Shown here: positions 12,117-23,465 of the stretch, in pieces
How the letters are laid out: each line of letters starts with the position of its first letter
Position numbering within the stretch: position 1 is the first letter of the stretch
From: Nissolia schottii
Lineage: Eukaryota > Streptophyta > Magnoliopsida > Fabales > Fabaceae
Assembly (NCBI GenBank): GCA_003254905.1
Contig: QANU01064082.1
Location: 1-64,000 of the forward strand
Direction: 5' to 3'
DNA length: 64,000 nt
Made by a program: the position numbers and the translations under genes
The notes under the pieces: model-generated
What the model was told of the DNA's origin: nothing
Database searches by the model: none
Seen by the model: only the letters and a program-made list of their open reading frames with translations

Positions 12117-12138
12117 ACCCGCGCGATGCGCGGCGGGT
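12117..12138 (-). other. Helitron 3' terminal hairpin
   Basis: ACCCGCCGCGCATCGCGCGG plus GT on the minus strand pairs with one bulged base, and lies 11 bases from the CTAG end. Confidence 0.85.
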
Positions 12139-13700
12139 ATACAAAACGTGTTAATAGTTGAAGATATAGTGTATTGTACTACTTCGTAATAATCATAATA
12201 ATAGTAGAATAAAATATTTGTTATCAGCAATGAATAGATCACAACATATTTAAAATGACAATTATATTGTCTAATGAAGCTTATATATTGAAGTATTAAT
12301 GTGCAAACTTACTATTACAATACCAGATGGATAAACATAAGTTATATATACAAAAGTTATAGCTAACCACAATTCATGCATTTTCTAATATTCTACTAAA
12401 ATGACTTGCCTTCTTCGTTGTAGCAAAACATCCTTATGTTAAGCCTTCTCACCCTCGCAAGCCTGATATGAACTGGAAAAAAAAAACATAAATATTATTT
12501 TCTTAAACCGTAACTATATATATTTACCAACAATTATTGATAAAATGTTATGGTCAATAAAAAAATAAAATAACTTTGATGACTTTATCTGTTTGTAGAT
12601 CCTGTATCCGAGATCTCCCTGCATTTAATAATCCATAATATAAATAAGTTTTATTTATAAGGTCATTAAATTATTGTGCAAGACTTGCTTAAGTCAAGCC
12701 ATGTTACCTATCAAGTTGTTGTTGAAATTCAACATTAGGTGGATCATCTCCTTGTTGAACGTGAGAATGTTGCTCATTGTTTTAATTTGTTCCTCGTGTG
12801 GTAGATTGTGAATGTTTTGCTCAAGTATGTGAGTGTGGTAGAAGTTATTTAAATGTTTATAAATGTAAAAGGGTAAATGAAAGTCATGTTCTTAGATACT
12901 TCTCTTCTATATTGTATGTTGTATTACATTTCATCTTTAGGAACTATGTGAAATATTTCCCTACTAGTATAGTATAACTCTATCACATAGTTTAGTCTAA
13001 GTTGGTAAAATTCTATTATATCCTGAAACCCTTCATCGATAATAGCCATTGTTGAACATGGTCTTATCCTAAATGGAAAGCAAATGTCCTTGTCATCTAT
13101 TGCGTAGACAACATCTCGGCATGAACACACATTAAATGCGCTCCATCAACATCTAAGTATTTCTCTTATTAAGGAGACTAATTTGTCCACCTTTTTTTTT
13201 TAAATTTTATGGAGACTTTTTTATGGTGTGTTGTTGTGGGGCTGACCACAGAGCACACCCCCTTTGTGAAGCCTTCATAGAAAATCTGTCTCACAGATGA
13301 TACTTTCTCATGGCACAACTCGATTTCTAAAAGGTGGATTCTTAAATACCCTACGACGTAAATATTTTATGTTAGTTAATTTATCCATTTTTTATAATTT
13401 TTATAACTAAATTTATCAAATTTTGTTACGTTTATTATGTTCTATACAATGATAATAAGAGGATTAGAGATTTGTGGACCATTTTAACTTACGATGCACC
13501 TCTCAGTATTAATTTATCAAATTAAATCATATAATCCATTAATATATTATATTAGATCATAAAATGATAATAATTTAAATGTTTGAGATTTAAATATATT
13601 ATATCTAAATATTTTAAATAATTATTTTAGATTATAAATTGATTTGAATACTAATTACTATGCTCTTTGCAAACTAAAGAGTAAAGAAGATAAGAATATA
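12139..13700. other. Helitron interior, AT-rich, no gene recognised
   Basis: Short frames only. A segment at 13710-13820 recurs at 17620-17730 with few changes, showing rearrangement within the element. Confidence 0.5.
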
Positions 13701-13820
13701 TGAGACAACAAAAGAGGATGACTTTTGAGAAGATAAAAACAAAAATTAAAAAAGAGATAGAAGTGAAGGATTTGTTCTAAAAAAAGCTATCACCAACACC
13801 TATAATGTTCACACAGATTA

Positions 13821-15160
13821 CACCTCAAGCATAGTTATGTTTGTTACACTTGAAGAACCATTACAAAAAAGAAAGGACAGGAAGAAGGAGATGTAGGAAC
13901 ACAAATTATTACCTGTGATGACGCTTGTTGATTTTGGCAAATCTGCTGAAGAAACATAAAACGGAGGGTGAGCACAATCACAGGGGAAGGAAACCGTGAG
14001 GGTACCTTATGTAGCAACATGGGTATTAAAAAATAGTTCATCACACATACATAGTGAAGAACAATATGAAAACAAAAATCACACCTCCATAGTGAAGAAC
14101 AATATCACTAATATATAGTGAAGAACAATATGAAAACAAAAAGGAAAGCAAACTCTTTTGTGCTAAAGGTAGTGAAGAAAGAGATTTGTGACCAAGAAAT
14201 GATAAGGAAAGAAGATAGGAAGAAGTATCAGGTGTGCATCTTACATCTTGATATGTAGTTTCACTATTTTTTCCTTTTTTGATTTCATTTCACAGGTGGT
14301 ATAAAAACAAAAAAATAAAGTATTTTGGTAAAGGTAGTGAAAAGGAATCACAGTTTGGAGGTCCAAAAGGAAATGAGTTTTTGTAACTATGTTTACACCT
14401 CAAGCACAGTTATGTTTGTTACACTTGAAGAACCATTACAAAAAAGAAAGGACAGCAAGAAGGAGATGTAGGAACACAAATTATTACCTGTGATGACGCT
14501 TGTTGATTTTGGCAAATCTGCTGAAGAAACATAAAACGGAGGGTGAGCACAATCAAAGGGGAAGGAAAACGTGAGGGTACCTTATGTAGCAACATGGGTA
14601 TTAAAAAATAGTTCATCACACATACATAGTGAAGAACAATATGAAAACAAAAATCACACCTACATAATGAAGAACAATATCACTAATATATGGTGAAGAA
14701 CAATATGAAAACAAAAGGGAAAGCAAACTCTTTTGTGCTAAAGGTAGTGAAGCAAGAGATTTGTGACCAAGAAATGATAAGGAAATAAGATAGGAAGACG
14801 TATCAGGTGTGCATCTTACATCTTGATATGTAGTTTCACTATTTTTTCCTTTTTTGATTTCATTTCACAGGTGCTATTAAAACAAAAAAATAAAGTATTT
14901 TGGTAAAGGTAGTGAAAAGGAATCACAGTTCGGAGGTCCAAAAGGAAATGAGTTTTTGTAACTATGTTTACACCTCAAGCATAGTTATGTTTGTTACACT
15001 TGAAGAACCATTACAAAAAAGAAAGGACAGCAAGAAGGAGATGTAGGAACACAAATTATTACCTGTGATGACGCTTGTTGATTTTGGCAAATCTGCTGAA
15101 GAAACATAAAACGGAGGGTGAGCACAATCACAGGGGAAGGAAACCGTGAGGGTACCTTAT
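13821..15160. repeat. 575-bp tandem repeat, two full copies and one partial
   Basis: CACCTCAAGC ... recurs at 13821, 14396 and 14971, exactly 575 bases apart each time, with only scattered substitutions. The third copy stops matching at about 15160, where sequence shared with the Helitron 5' region (GATCCCAACTTGA) begins. A 66-residue frame repeats with the unit and is not called. Confidence 0.95.
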
Positions 15161-15539
15161 GTAAGGATCCCAACTTGACAAACATGCAAACATGAGTTGA
15201 CCTTTTTGAATGGAATAAATGAAGATAACAACTAATGTCAGCTGAAGGATAGCTACTCCTGATTACGGGAACAACAAACCTGTGATGTAAACACAACTAA
15301 AACAATCTTTCATACATAAATGAATAGCAGAAACATGAGAGAATATTCATGTCAGTAATAATTAAAGTGGACCATGTAACGCTGCTTATAGCAAATAGGG
15401 CATACATTAGAGAAAATGGACCGTAAAAAGGATAGAAATCAAAGAAGATTAGAGAAAATGATGCTTTTGTTTAGCAGAGAACAATGCAAATAAAAAAACA
15501 CAGAACGCAGGAAGGACGCATTTGTGTGTTACCTTTGTT

Positions 15540-15830
15540 GGGTCAGATACTTTTGTTTAGCTATGGGGCTGAATGGGAGACAGGGAAATGGGAGCTTATG
15601 CAATCATGAATGAGTCAGGCATTATTGCAAACACCATGAGTGCATAGTAATAAATGAAAATATGAAAACACCAATGTATAGAGAATGACCAATAAAATAC
15701 CCTAAACGCAGGAACCATGGGATTTTGAGCACTGCTGTTGTTGGGTCAGCAGCTTTTGTTTAGCAAAGAACAATGCAAATACCAAAATAATCAAAACGCA
15801 GGAACAACAGCAGCAGTGCTCAAAACAACT
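15540..15830. repeat. Short duplicated segments with TTTTGTTTAGC
   Basis: A motif GTTGGGTCAGNNRCTTTTGTTTAGC followed by GAACAATGCAAAT occurs in variants around 15470, 15535 and 15735. Poor coding content. Confidence 0.5.
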
Positions 15831-16669
15831 GGGTAAGGTGCATTGTGTGGTGTTGTTATTTTTGATGGTATCAACAATTGCCAAATTGTTTACTCCAACA
15901 AAACTAACGGGAAAAAGAGACTACAAAACAAAGGAAAAACATACCAATAAAATATATGTTATATAATTTCAAAAGAATAACATAGAAATAAACATAATCA
16001 ATATAAACAGAAGCCGCAAAGGCTGATTATTATAGTAAACAGAGAACTCAAACTCAACAACAGCAACAACAGTAAGATTAGCAGGCAACCCAAATCTCCC
16101 AACATATAAGCTTTGCCTAATTCTCTCCCATTGGCTTCTCATGTTGATACGGGTTGATGATGACACATGATGTATATTAGTTTTATAGAGATGGTCAGAG
16201 GCCTGATTATGACACATGATCAACGAAAAATTTGTTTAACTTTGAAGCAAACTGGTTTCTCAAAGCCCATGCCACTAAACATTTTCGTCCAGACAACTAA
16301 AATAGATCCCGTCACTATTAAAAAAAAATACCCTATTGTGTTTGATAATAAAATAAAAGTCCCACTGCTTAAATTCCAATGTTATTCATCCTCAACCCAC
16401 CAGAGAAAAAGATTAAGAAAATCTTTATTTATTCTAGTCAATGAATAGAAACCAATTTTTGTTTGCAATATAGTGAAGCAAGGGCATAATTAAATGAAAA
16501 TGAGAAACTACCAAAGAAGAAGGTCTAAAATCACCAATAGCTAAACGCTTCGTTCCAAAATCAATAGGTCGTTCAACCCATGCTATGAGGAAGAACACTA
16601 AGAAGAAGATCCAAAGCGGCAATAACAATAGAAGCTGAAGAAGTAGCTCCAGCAAGATGCAGAGCTTCA

Positions 16670-16905
16670 TCTTGTTGTTCTTTAATCACTCCCTCAGGAG
16701 TTCCATCTTCAGCTTTTGCGTCTCACTCTTTAGCATCTCTTGAAAAATAAGCTTAAGAATCAGAGAAACAAAAATGAAAAAAAAAAAATCTATAATAAAA
16801 CCTTATATTGATAATTGGGAATTAGTTAATAGAAAATACCTCTTCTTCGTATTTGGTAACGCCATGAAGTGATTTCAAGTCGTAGAAGAGCAATGCGGCT
16901 TTCGC
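16670..16905 (-). pseudogene. Exon-like captured gene pieces in the Helitron
   Basis: On the minus strand an open stretch reading YDLKSLHGVTKYEEE ends at a GAG|GTATTT donor-like site (16840). About 100 bases on, after a possible acceptor near 16738, a charged coiled-coil-like piece KSETQKLKMELLRE follows before a stop. The parent gene is not recognised. Frameshifts and stops around 16920-17030 show the copy is not intact. Confidence 0.4.
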
Positions 16906-17147
16906 ACATCAATGTAACGTTGTTCACGATTTCAAATCCTTCCCTTCTTCAATTTCAAAGCCAGCGACAAAAAAGTCTATGACCTCTACTCTATCACCTT
17001 GGGAATAACCTGCAAACTTCGATCTGTCACAATTTGAAATCAGTTAAAAAACAATGGTGATAAAAAGTTGTTTGTAATGCAAACAATGTAGAGCACAATT
17101 GGAGCAACAACAATAATGCACAACTACTCCAATGCTAACTTGCTTAC

Positions 17148-17213
17148 CTCAATTTGGCGTGCAAGTGAGCGAACAGTTGATCCAAGTGCATTATCCACTT
17201 TGGCAATATATTC
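17148..17213 (-). pseudogene. Captured 66-bp exon in the Helitron
   Basis: On the minus strand a clean exon lies between an acceptor TTTTCATTGCAG and a donor GAG|GTAAGC. It has 22 whole codons starting EYIAKVDNALGST and ending RSLARQIE, without a stop. Splice-site quality and an open phase-0 frame suggest a transduplicated host gene fragment, a known Helitron habit. The parent is not identified. Confidence 0.55.
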
Positions 17214-17700
17214 CTGCAATGAAAAGGATAAATGAGCAACCCAATTAATGCATTATCTTTTGTAAACAAAAACAATGAGTACAACATGATTTCGTATTTC
17301 ACCATTTCTAGAATGAAGAGTCAAGATGGATAAAACATATACCTGTTGAATATTTATTTGAACAACAATTTGCAAAGTCAAGAGAAGCCTTCTTGAATAT
17401 TTTCTTTATATGCAGCTACTACTTATCCATCACTAAGAAGTGCAGTGTCCTCTTTGCTGTAGATTTCTATGCACTTGATCTTAGAAAAAGAAGCTCACAA
17501 TGTCGAAATGTAGATATGAGCTCATAGGTTCACCATGATTACTAAGAGTAATCCATTAATTGCCGTGCACTAAGATCATGAATGCACATCAATGTGTATC
17601 CAATATTATAGATTAAGTACTAAAAGAGGATGACTTTTGAGAAGATAAAAACAAAAATAAAAAAAGAGATAGAAGTGAAGGATTTGTTCTAAAAAAAGCT

Positions 17701-18480
17701 ATCACTAACAACTATAATGTTCACACAGATTAAGCAACAAATATATTTTCATCATCTACTTGTACTTGACATGGAAGAGATATAAAACGCAAAACGAAAT
17801 TATTCTGAAAATAAAATCAACCAAATGTCAAACAACGAAGAGACACATACCCAAACGGTAGTTCAAAATCAATGTTTCACCATTCTTCTTGAATATATCA
17901 CCAACACCTATAATGTTCACACAGATTAAGCAACAAATATATTTTCATCATCTACTTGTACTTGACATGGAAGAGATATAAAACGCAAAACGAAATTATT
18001 CTGAAAATAAAATCAACCAAATGTCAAACAACGAAGAGACACATACCCAAACGGTAGTTCAAAATCAATGTTCCACCATTCTTCTTGAATCTATCACCAA
18101 CACCTATAATGTTCACACAGATTAAGCAACAAATATATTTTCATCATCTACTTGTACTTGACATGGAAGAGATATAAAACACAAAACGAAATTATTCTGA
18201 AAATGAAATCAACCAAATGTCAAACAACGAAGAGACACATACCCAAACGGTAGTTCAAAATCAATGTTTCACCATTCTTCTTGAATCTATCACCAACACC
18301 TATAATGTTCACACAGATTAAGCAACAAATATATTTTCACCATCTACTTGTACTTGACATGGAAGAGATATAAAACACAAAACGAAATTATTCTGAAAAT
18401 AAAATCAACCAAATGTCAAACAACGAAGAGACACATACTCAAATGGTAGTTCAAAATCAATGTTTCACCATTCTTCTTGA
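17701..18480. repeat. 196-bp tandem repeat, four copies
   Basis: ATCACCAACACCTATAATG-type starts fall at 17701, 17897, 18093 and 18289, a fixed 196-base step. Copies differ by a few bases. No frame runs through the unit. Confidence 0.95.
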
Positions 18481-18981
18481 ACAACTCCAAAACAACTACG
18501 TCAACTCTACCAACCATTTTGCTGGAGCTCCTTCAAAATTGCCTTCCAACCCTAAAGTATTCACAATTAATAATGTCAAAAAAACCTAAACAAAATCAAA
18601 TACCTTGTGTAGCATAGTTAGTTTCTGCATACCCTGTAATGTAGAAATGTGGATTTCTTTGCGGCTAGCCGCAGATTGAATGACCTAAAGCCATGGAAGG
18701 GATGAGGAGGCAGATTCAGAAGGGCGAGGGGTATCCATTGGCGGCTCAACAATTTGCAATTACAAAAAACATATAAATAAAAAAATAAATAAAAATACAA
18801 AATTCAAAGTTCAAACCCTAATGCAATACAAATATAACAATGTGCATGAATGGCGCTGATTCAGAACCATAGAAGCTAAGTGGCATGAAACCAAACAGTG
18901 TTCCCATTATTATGCATACAAATTGCAAAGAAAGAACTTCAAACCCTCATCGAAAGTGAGTGTTCATAACTCTCATCGAAA

Positions 18982-19560
18982 GCTCATAACTCACTCGATT
19001 TTTCCTTCCCAAATTGATTTTCCCATTTCTCAGCTCCATCATCATTCATTCACAGACACATACATCACACCTTCACACATTCTCACATTCTTACAAATTT
19101 AAAGATTAGATGAAAAAAATCGAAGGAACTAAAAGTGGAAAAAGATTCAAAACTAAAAAGTTAGAACAGAAAAGGATTCAAAACAAAAAAGTTAGAACAG
19201 AAAATCAAATGAACTAAATGAGGTTATTTTTTAGTTCTCTTGGGATTTTTATCAAACACCTGGTGCTCATAACTCACTCGATTTTTCCTTCCCAAATTGA
19301 TTTTCCCTTTTTTCAGCTTCATCATCATTCATTCACAGACACATACATCACACCTTCACACATTCTCATATTCTTACAAATTTAAAGATTAGATGAAAAA
19401 AATCAAAGGAACTAAAAGTGTAAAAAGATTCAAAACTAAAAAGTTAGAACAGAAAAGGATTCAAAACAAAAAAGTTAGAATAGAAAATCAAATGAACTAA
19501 ATGAGGTCATGTTTTAGTTCTCTTGGGATTTTTATCAAACACCTAGTGCTCATAACTCAC
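18982..19560. repeat. 283-bp tandem repeat, two copies and a partial third
   Basis: GCTCATAACTCACTCG begins at 18982 and 19265, and a shortened third start lies at 19548. The tail word TTAGTTCTCTTGGGATTTTT recurs again at about 20733. Confidence 0.95.
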
Positions 19561-20199
19561 GCATTTGGGGGTTCCGATGTATGAAGATTCGGCAGCAGCC
19601 ACGGCCTCAGGTGTATGAAGATCAGCAACACCAAGCATCAAATCCTGCAATAAAAATGTAAGCAAAAATCAATTATGTAATCCACTTTTTGCAAGTCCAT
19701 AGTATAGAAGAAAACAGGCAGGTAAATGGATATATGGTACATGTTCAAGTTTGTTCACATTTTGACAAACATGCACCACATCAAAGTTCATAGTAATATT
19801 AGGAAAAATGTTGAAGATAAAGTGACACAACAGGGTGCAGATTTGTGAAAGAATAAAGTAAAGAAACCGAGATTCAAACTTGCTGAGAGAGCGTTGTTGA
19901 TTTTGACAAAACTACTGAAGAAACAAAAAATGAAAGGTCAGCACAATGAGAGGGGAAGGCCACCGTGAGCACATATTTTGTAAAGATCCCAACTTGAAGG
20001 ACCCAACTCTCATAAGCAGACAAATAAAACACACAACTTGTTGAAGGAAGAAACATACTTGGGGAAGAGCTGCAGAGCTGGAGAGCTGAAGCTTCTGCTG
20101 CAGAGCGGGACAAAATGGAATGGCCGCTGAGTATATTGGATGGGACACCGCACGTGAGGGGCAGCTGCGGGCGGGTTGGGCGGGAAAAAAATTCACAAT

Positions 20200-20265
20200 G
20201 GGCTGACACGTGTAGTTCGGGGGCGTGCGTCCCACGTGAGATTTTCAGCTTTAAGTATATATAGA
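20200..20265 (-). repeat. Internal copy of the Helitron 5' terminus
   Basis: The minus strand from 20265 reads TCTATATATACTTAAAG, matching the outer terminus at 21497. The next about 130 bases are also alike (CACGTGTCAGC, CCCGCCCAA, CAGCTGCCCCTCACGTG here against CCCCTCACGTG there). It marks a second insertion or an internal duplication. Confidence 0.8.
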
Positions 20266-21497
20266 TAGATGACCCATGGCAAAAATAATTCAATATCGCT
20301 TGCACTACAATATTTTTCCTCATTGATGAAAGCAAAAATAGCAAACCTTTTAGCCTAAATTTCCAATTGTCGTACTTTTTGCCAGCCATGATTGGTTTTC
20401 CTGATACATAAACCATAGAGGCATCTCGGGATTTTTGCTCATCAGAACCTATACAATGAAGAACCAATAAAGAAAAATGTAATAATTATTTACATGTCAA
20501 CCCTCAACAATAAAGAAAAAGATAAAATTGGTAAGATTATTGATACTTAGCATGACAATGTCGCTCTCTTCCAACGTGAGTTCTTCTTCCAGGTTATCAA
20601 ATTCCTTCAGTATAATAAATCTAAATCGAAATCCATGACCAAAATGAAAGAGTCTACGAAAATCTAAAAAGAAAATGCAACATTGTGTCTGTGCTTTCTG
20701 CTACATACTTCAAAGAAAAAATATAATATTTTTTAGTTCTCTTGGGATTTTTATCAAACATTTGGTGCTCATGGGAAAGTTTGTGTAAAAACATTTGTGT
20801 AAAAATGAAGTAAAGAAACTGAGATTTAAGATGAAGGAGCACAGATCTTTACCTTGTCACCTCAGCTTGTTGATATGCAACCTTGTGATGGTTCAAAATG
20901 GGATTTTTGTTTGGACCTGCTGGAGAAACACGAAGGTATGATATCAGCACAATAAGAGGGGAGGCAAACTGGAGGGCAAAAGTAGAAAAAATCCCAATTT
21001 GACAAACATGAGATCATACATGTTTACCACCTTGACGTCGCTTAAGTGGGGTATGTGAGCATAATAGACTAAAGAAAAATGTGAGTTGCACACAAACATG
21101 GGGTTCTAGAATCATTACTTTATGAGTTGTAAATCTATTTTGCAAAAAAAAATTAACAATAGAACAACTATCTCACGCATGCCATTAGAAGATAAACGTC
21201 TCTGGGCTGGTGCTGGAAGGAAGAAACAAACGAAGGAAGAATATTTGCAAGGAAGAAACGTCTCATGGACACGAAGGAAGAAACAAATGTCTCTGGCTGG
21301 TGCTTCTGCTGGAGATATTTGTTGCTTCTGGTTGAGAGCAAAACAAAATTTTGAATGGAATGTGAGGATAATGGGCAGCCACACGTGAGGGGCAGTTGAG
21401 CAGCGTTTGGGCGGGAAAAAATTGGACCATGTGCTGACACGTGTTGCAAAACAATGTGGGTCCCACAGGAAAATTTTCATCTTTAAGTATATATAGA

Positions 21498-21514
21498 TTA
21501 TTATTATTATTATT
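21498..21514. repeat. (TTA)n host flank right of the Helitron
   Basis: Same triplet repeat as the flank at 12105, consistent with one original microsatellite. Confidence 0.85.
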
Positions 21515-21735
21515 AACCCTAACCACAACCCTAACCCTAATACATAACCCTAATCCTAACCTTAACATTAATGATAACCCTATCCCTAATCCTAACCTTA
21601 ACATTAACCCTACCCATAACCCATAACCCAAACCCTACCCCTAACCCTAACCCTACCCCTAACCCAAGCACATAACCTTAACATATAACCCTAACCCAAA
21701 CACATAACCTTAACATATAACCCTAACCCTACTTG
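21515..21735. repeat. Degenerate interstitial telomere-like tract
   Basis: About 220 bases of AACCCT/CCTAAC words with interruptions such as CTTAACATTAA. A sub-unit CACATAACCTTAACATATAA occurs twice (about 21669 and 21699). The unit is nearer a 6-mer than the usual plant heptamer CCCTAAA. It abuts the cut end of the MULE transposase frame. Confidence 0.85.
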
Positions 21736-22956
21736 CATTGTTGGCTTCACCCTTATCTGTGCCAGAATCATGCCCACAATCTTCACAGAAGTCAGCTTTG
21801 AGTGGTCACGTGTTAGCCGCTCTGCAAGGCAAGTGTGCGGGTCATTGTATCTTGTGACCTCCCAATAGCAACTATTTTTCTTGCATGTAGCCCTGATGAG
21901 CCATTGACAACCTTGACAAAACTTCATGCATTTGCAGAAGTAAGTTGTCGGTTCTGACTCTCTTATTTTGTAATCGGCCCCTATTCGCAAGCAATGGCTT
22001 GCAACAGCCTCCCTAACTTCATCCGTACTAGCAAAGTATTTTCCTATGTACAAATCATCACCTGCGCAATATTCATTCTGCAGGTCTCCAAACTGAGATG
22101 CACGCATCCCCTCAACATTAAACGTCTGCAAGAAAGCTAGTGTATCATCGGGTTGTGCATTTCTTTCACCATTTGTATCAGCATTTGAACCATTTGTTAA
22201 TTAAATGTAACAACAAACAATCAAATTTATAATTCCTATTTAACAGATACGCAGTTCTGATACGCAAGATCCTCATCACGAGGCAAGCATAGAGCATACT
22301 TTGCATATCTGTCCACGTCCATAATTGATTTAATATATACCTAATACCAGCAATTTTAGTAACAATTGAATAATGTCAATAATTAAATATAATTATATTT
22401 ACAATCACAGTTAGTTTAAATTAAACCTAAATTTAACAATACCTGAATCATCGTCCGATCCATCGCCTTCAGACACGTCACTTTCGTGCTCGCTCCAACT
22501 TTTATCTCCCTCTTCCTCTGCCCAAAACTCATCCTCTGACACTAGTTGCGCCTCAACGCCTCGTGGATGCTACTCGTTTGAGCTTGGACCAAACCCTGAG
22601 TCAACATTCGCACTGGATGCCTCCTCGAAGTTTACATATAAATCAATACAACTCAAATGTGATTTATATAGTTCATATTGATAAAACATATACTGTACTT
22701 GAGCGTCGTTTGATATTGTAACAGACCGATATTTTATCAGCCCATTCAACAATGACACTGGAGATTTATATCTTATTCTTTCCAAACTCTTTTGGAAATG
22801 ATGAGATATAACACCACACAAGTCAGTGAACGACATGAACGGCCACAAGATAATGACCTCTGTATCATGGGGATTAACAAACTCAACACCTTTAAGATTA
22901 TTTTTTCTAACCTCACCATCATAAAAAATATATGCAGCAACACCTCCCTTATCCAT
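21736..22956 (-). pseudogene. MULE (MuDR-type) transposase, N-terminal half, broken
   Basis: Translation starts at an ATG at 22956 (minus): a PB1-like N-terminal region of about 125 residues, then a stop codon (TAG) after SSNE. The same frame continues as an acidic DEFWAEEEGD region to a donor-like G|GTATTG at 22443. The exon at 22190-21736 holds the MuDR DNA-binding domain: FASTDEVREAV, then KCMKFCQGCQWLIRA with its cysteines, then YNDPHTCL. The catalytic DDE domain and SWIM zinc finger that should follow are absent, because coding stops at a telomere-like tract (21735). Nonsense mutation, truncation and an unclear middle exon (about 22235-22320) make it non-functional. Family identity is firm. 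Confidence 0.85.
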
Positions 22957-23149
22957 CTTCTTGTCTCGGGACTAAAATTAACAACACACTATGAATCCCT
23001 TTGACTACAAAGAGAAGAAAGAAAAATAAAAATTGCTAGAAAGGAAGAAGAGAAAGAGCAATAAGCAATGAGAAAGAGAGTGAATGAATGAGCAATGAAG
23101 CTCTTCACTCCACTGCCCTTTTATAGGCGATTTTAATTATTTTTTTCCT

Positions 23150-23365
23150 ACTCTGAAATCTCCACAGGGTATAGAGATTTCAGAGCCTGCAATCTCCCTA
23201 TAGTGTGGTGATTTCAGGCTTTGAAATCTTCATACCCTGTGAAGATTTCAGAGCCTGTAATTAAAAGAAAAAGATTTGAAAAGTCTGAAATCACCACCTA
23301 AGGTGGCGATTTCAGACCAAAAAAAAAAACCATCTCTAAACTCGGCCCATACTGTGGCGATTTCA
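23150..23365. repeat. Cluster of GAAATC/GATTTC inverted pairs in the MULE right arm
   Basis: Repeated TGAAATCNCCA and GGNGATTTCAG words pair with each other (for example AAATCACCACC with GGTGGCGATTT at about 23283-23312). This is the same theme as in the left arm and the 51.7-kb relative. Confidence 0.8.
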
Positions 23366-23456
23366 AATAAAAAAACCACACCATTGTAATTTTTTTTCCA
23401 TACACCATAATATGGGAATAGAATTGTTTCATCCCCATAAATAAGTAAAAAAATCC

Positions 23457-23465
23457 TTCATTTAG
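23457..23465 (+). repeat. Right 9-bp target duplication of the large MULE
   Basis: TTCATTTAG, identical to 10411-10419. Confidence 0.85.

Larger units (their letters stand above)
12106..21497 (-). mobile_element. Non-autonomous Helitron, 9.4 kb
   Basis: On the minus strand it begins TCTATATATACTTAAAG after an A (21498). It ends with a GC hairpin (12117-12138), 11 bases, then CTAG (12109-12106) followed by T, the canonical Helitron terminus. Insertion is between A and T, and both flanks are the same TTA microsatellite, which supports these two ends belonging together. No Rep/helicase coding is present, so it is non-autonomous. It carries three tandem arrays and exon-like pieces. A second copy of the 5' terminus at 20265 leaves open that the unit is 12106-20265 joined to, or nested in, another copy. 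Confidence 0.75.
10420..23456 (-). mobile_element. Mutator-like element (MULE), 13.0 kb including a nested Helitron
   Basis: The left end GGGGTATTTACATTTATATGG and the inverted right end GGATTTTTTTACTTATTTATGG are similar, and both lead into GAAATCGCCACAG. The element is bracketed by the perfect 9-bp duplication TTCATTTAG, the duplication length of MULEs. It holds a transposase relic (about 21740-22956), a telomere-like tract, TTA microsatellites and a Helitron (12106-21497). Without the Helitron it would be about 3.6 kb, so most of the transposase gene is missing. Strand follows the transposase. Confidence 0.85.

Noticed and set aside
13844..15296. Three similar 66-100 residue minus-strand frames
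   Set aside because: Copies of the 575-bp tandem repeat within the Helitron, with no domain and variable ends.
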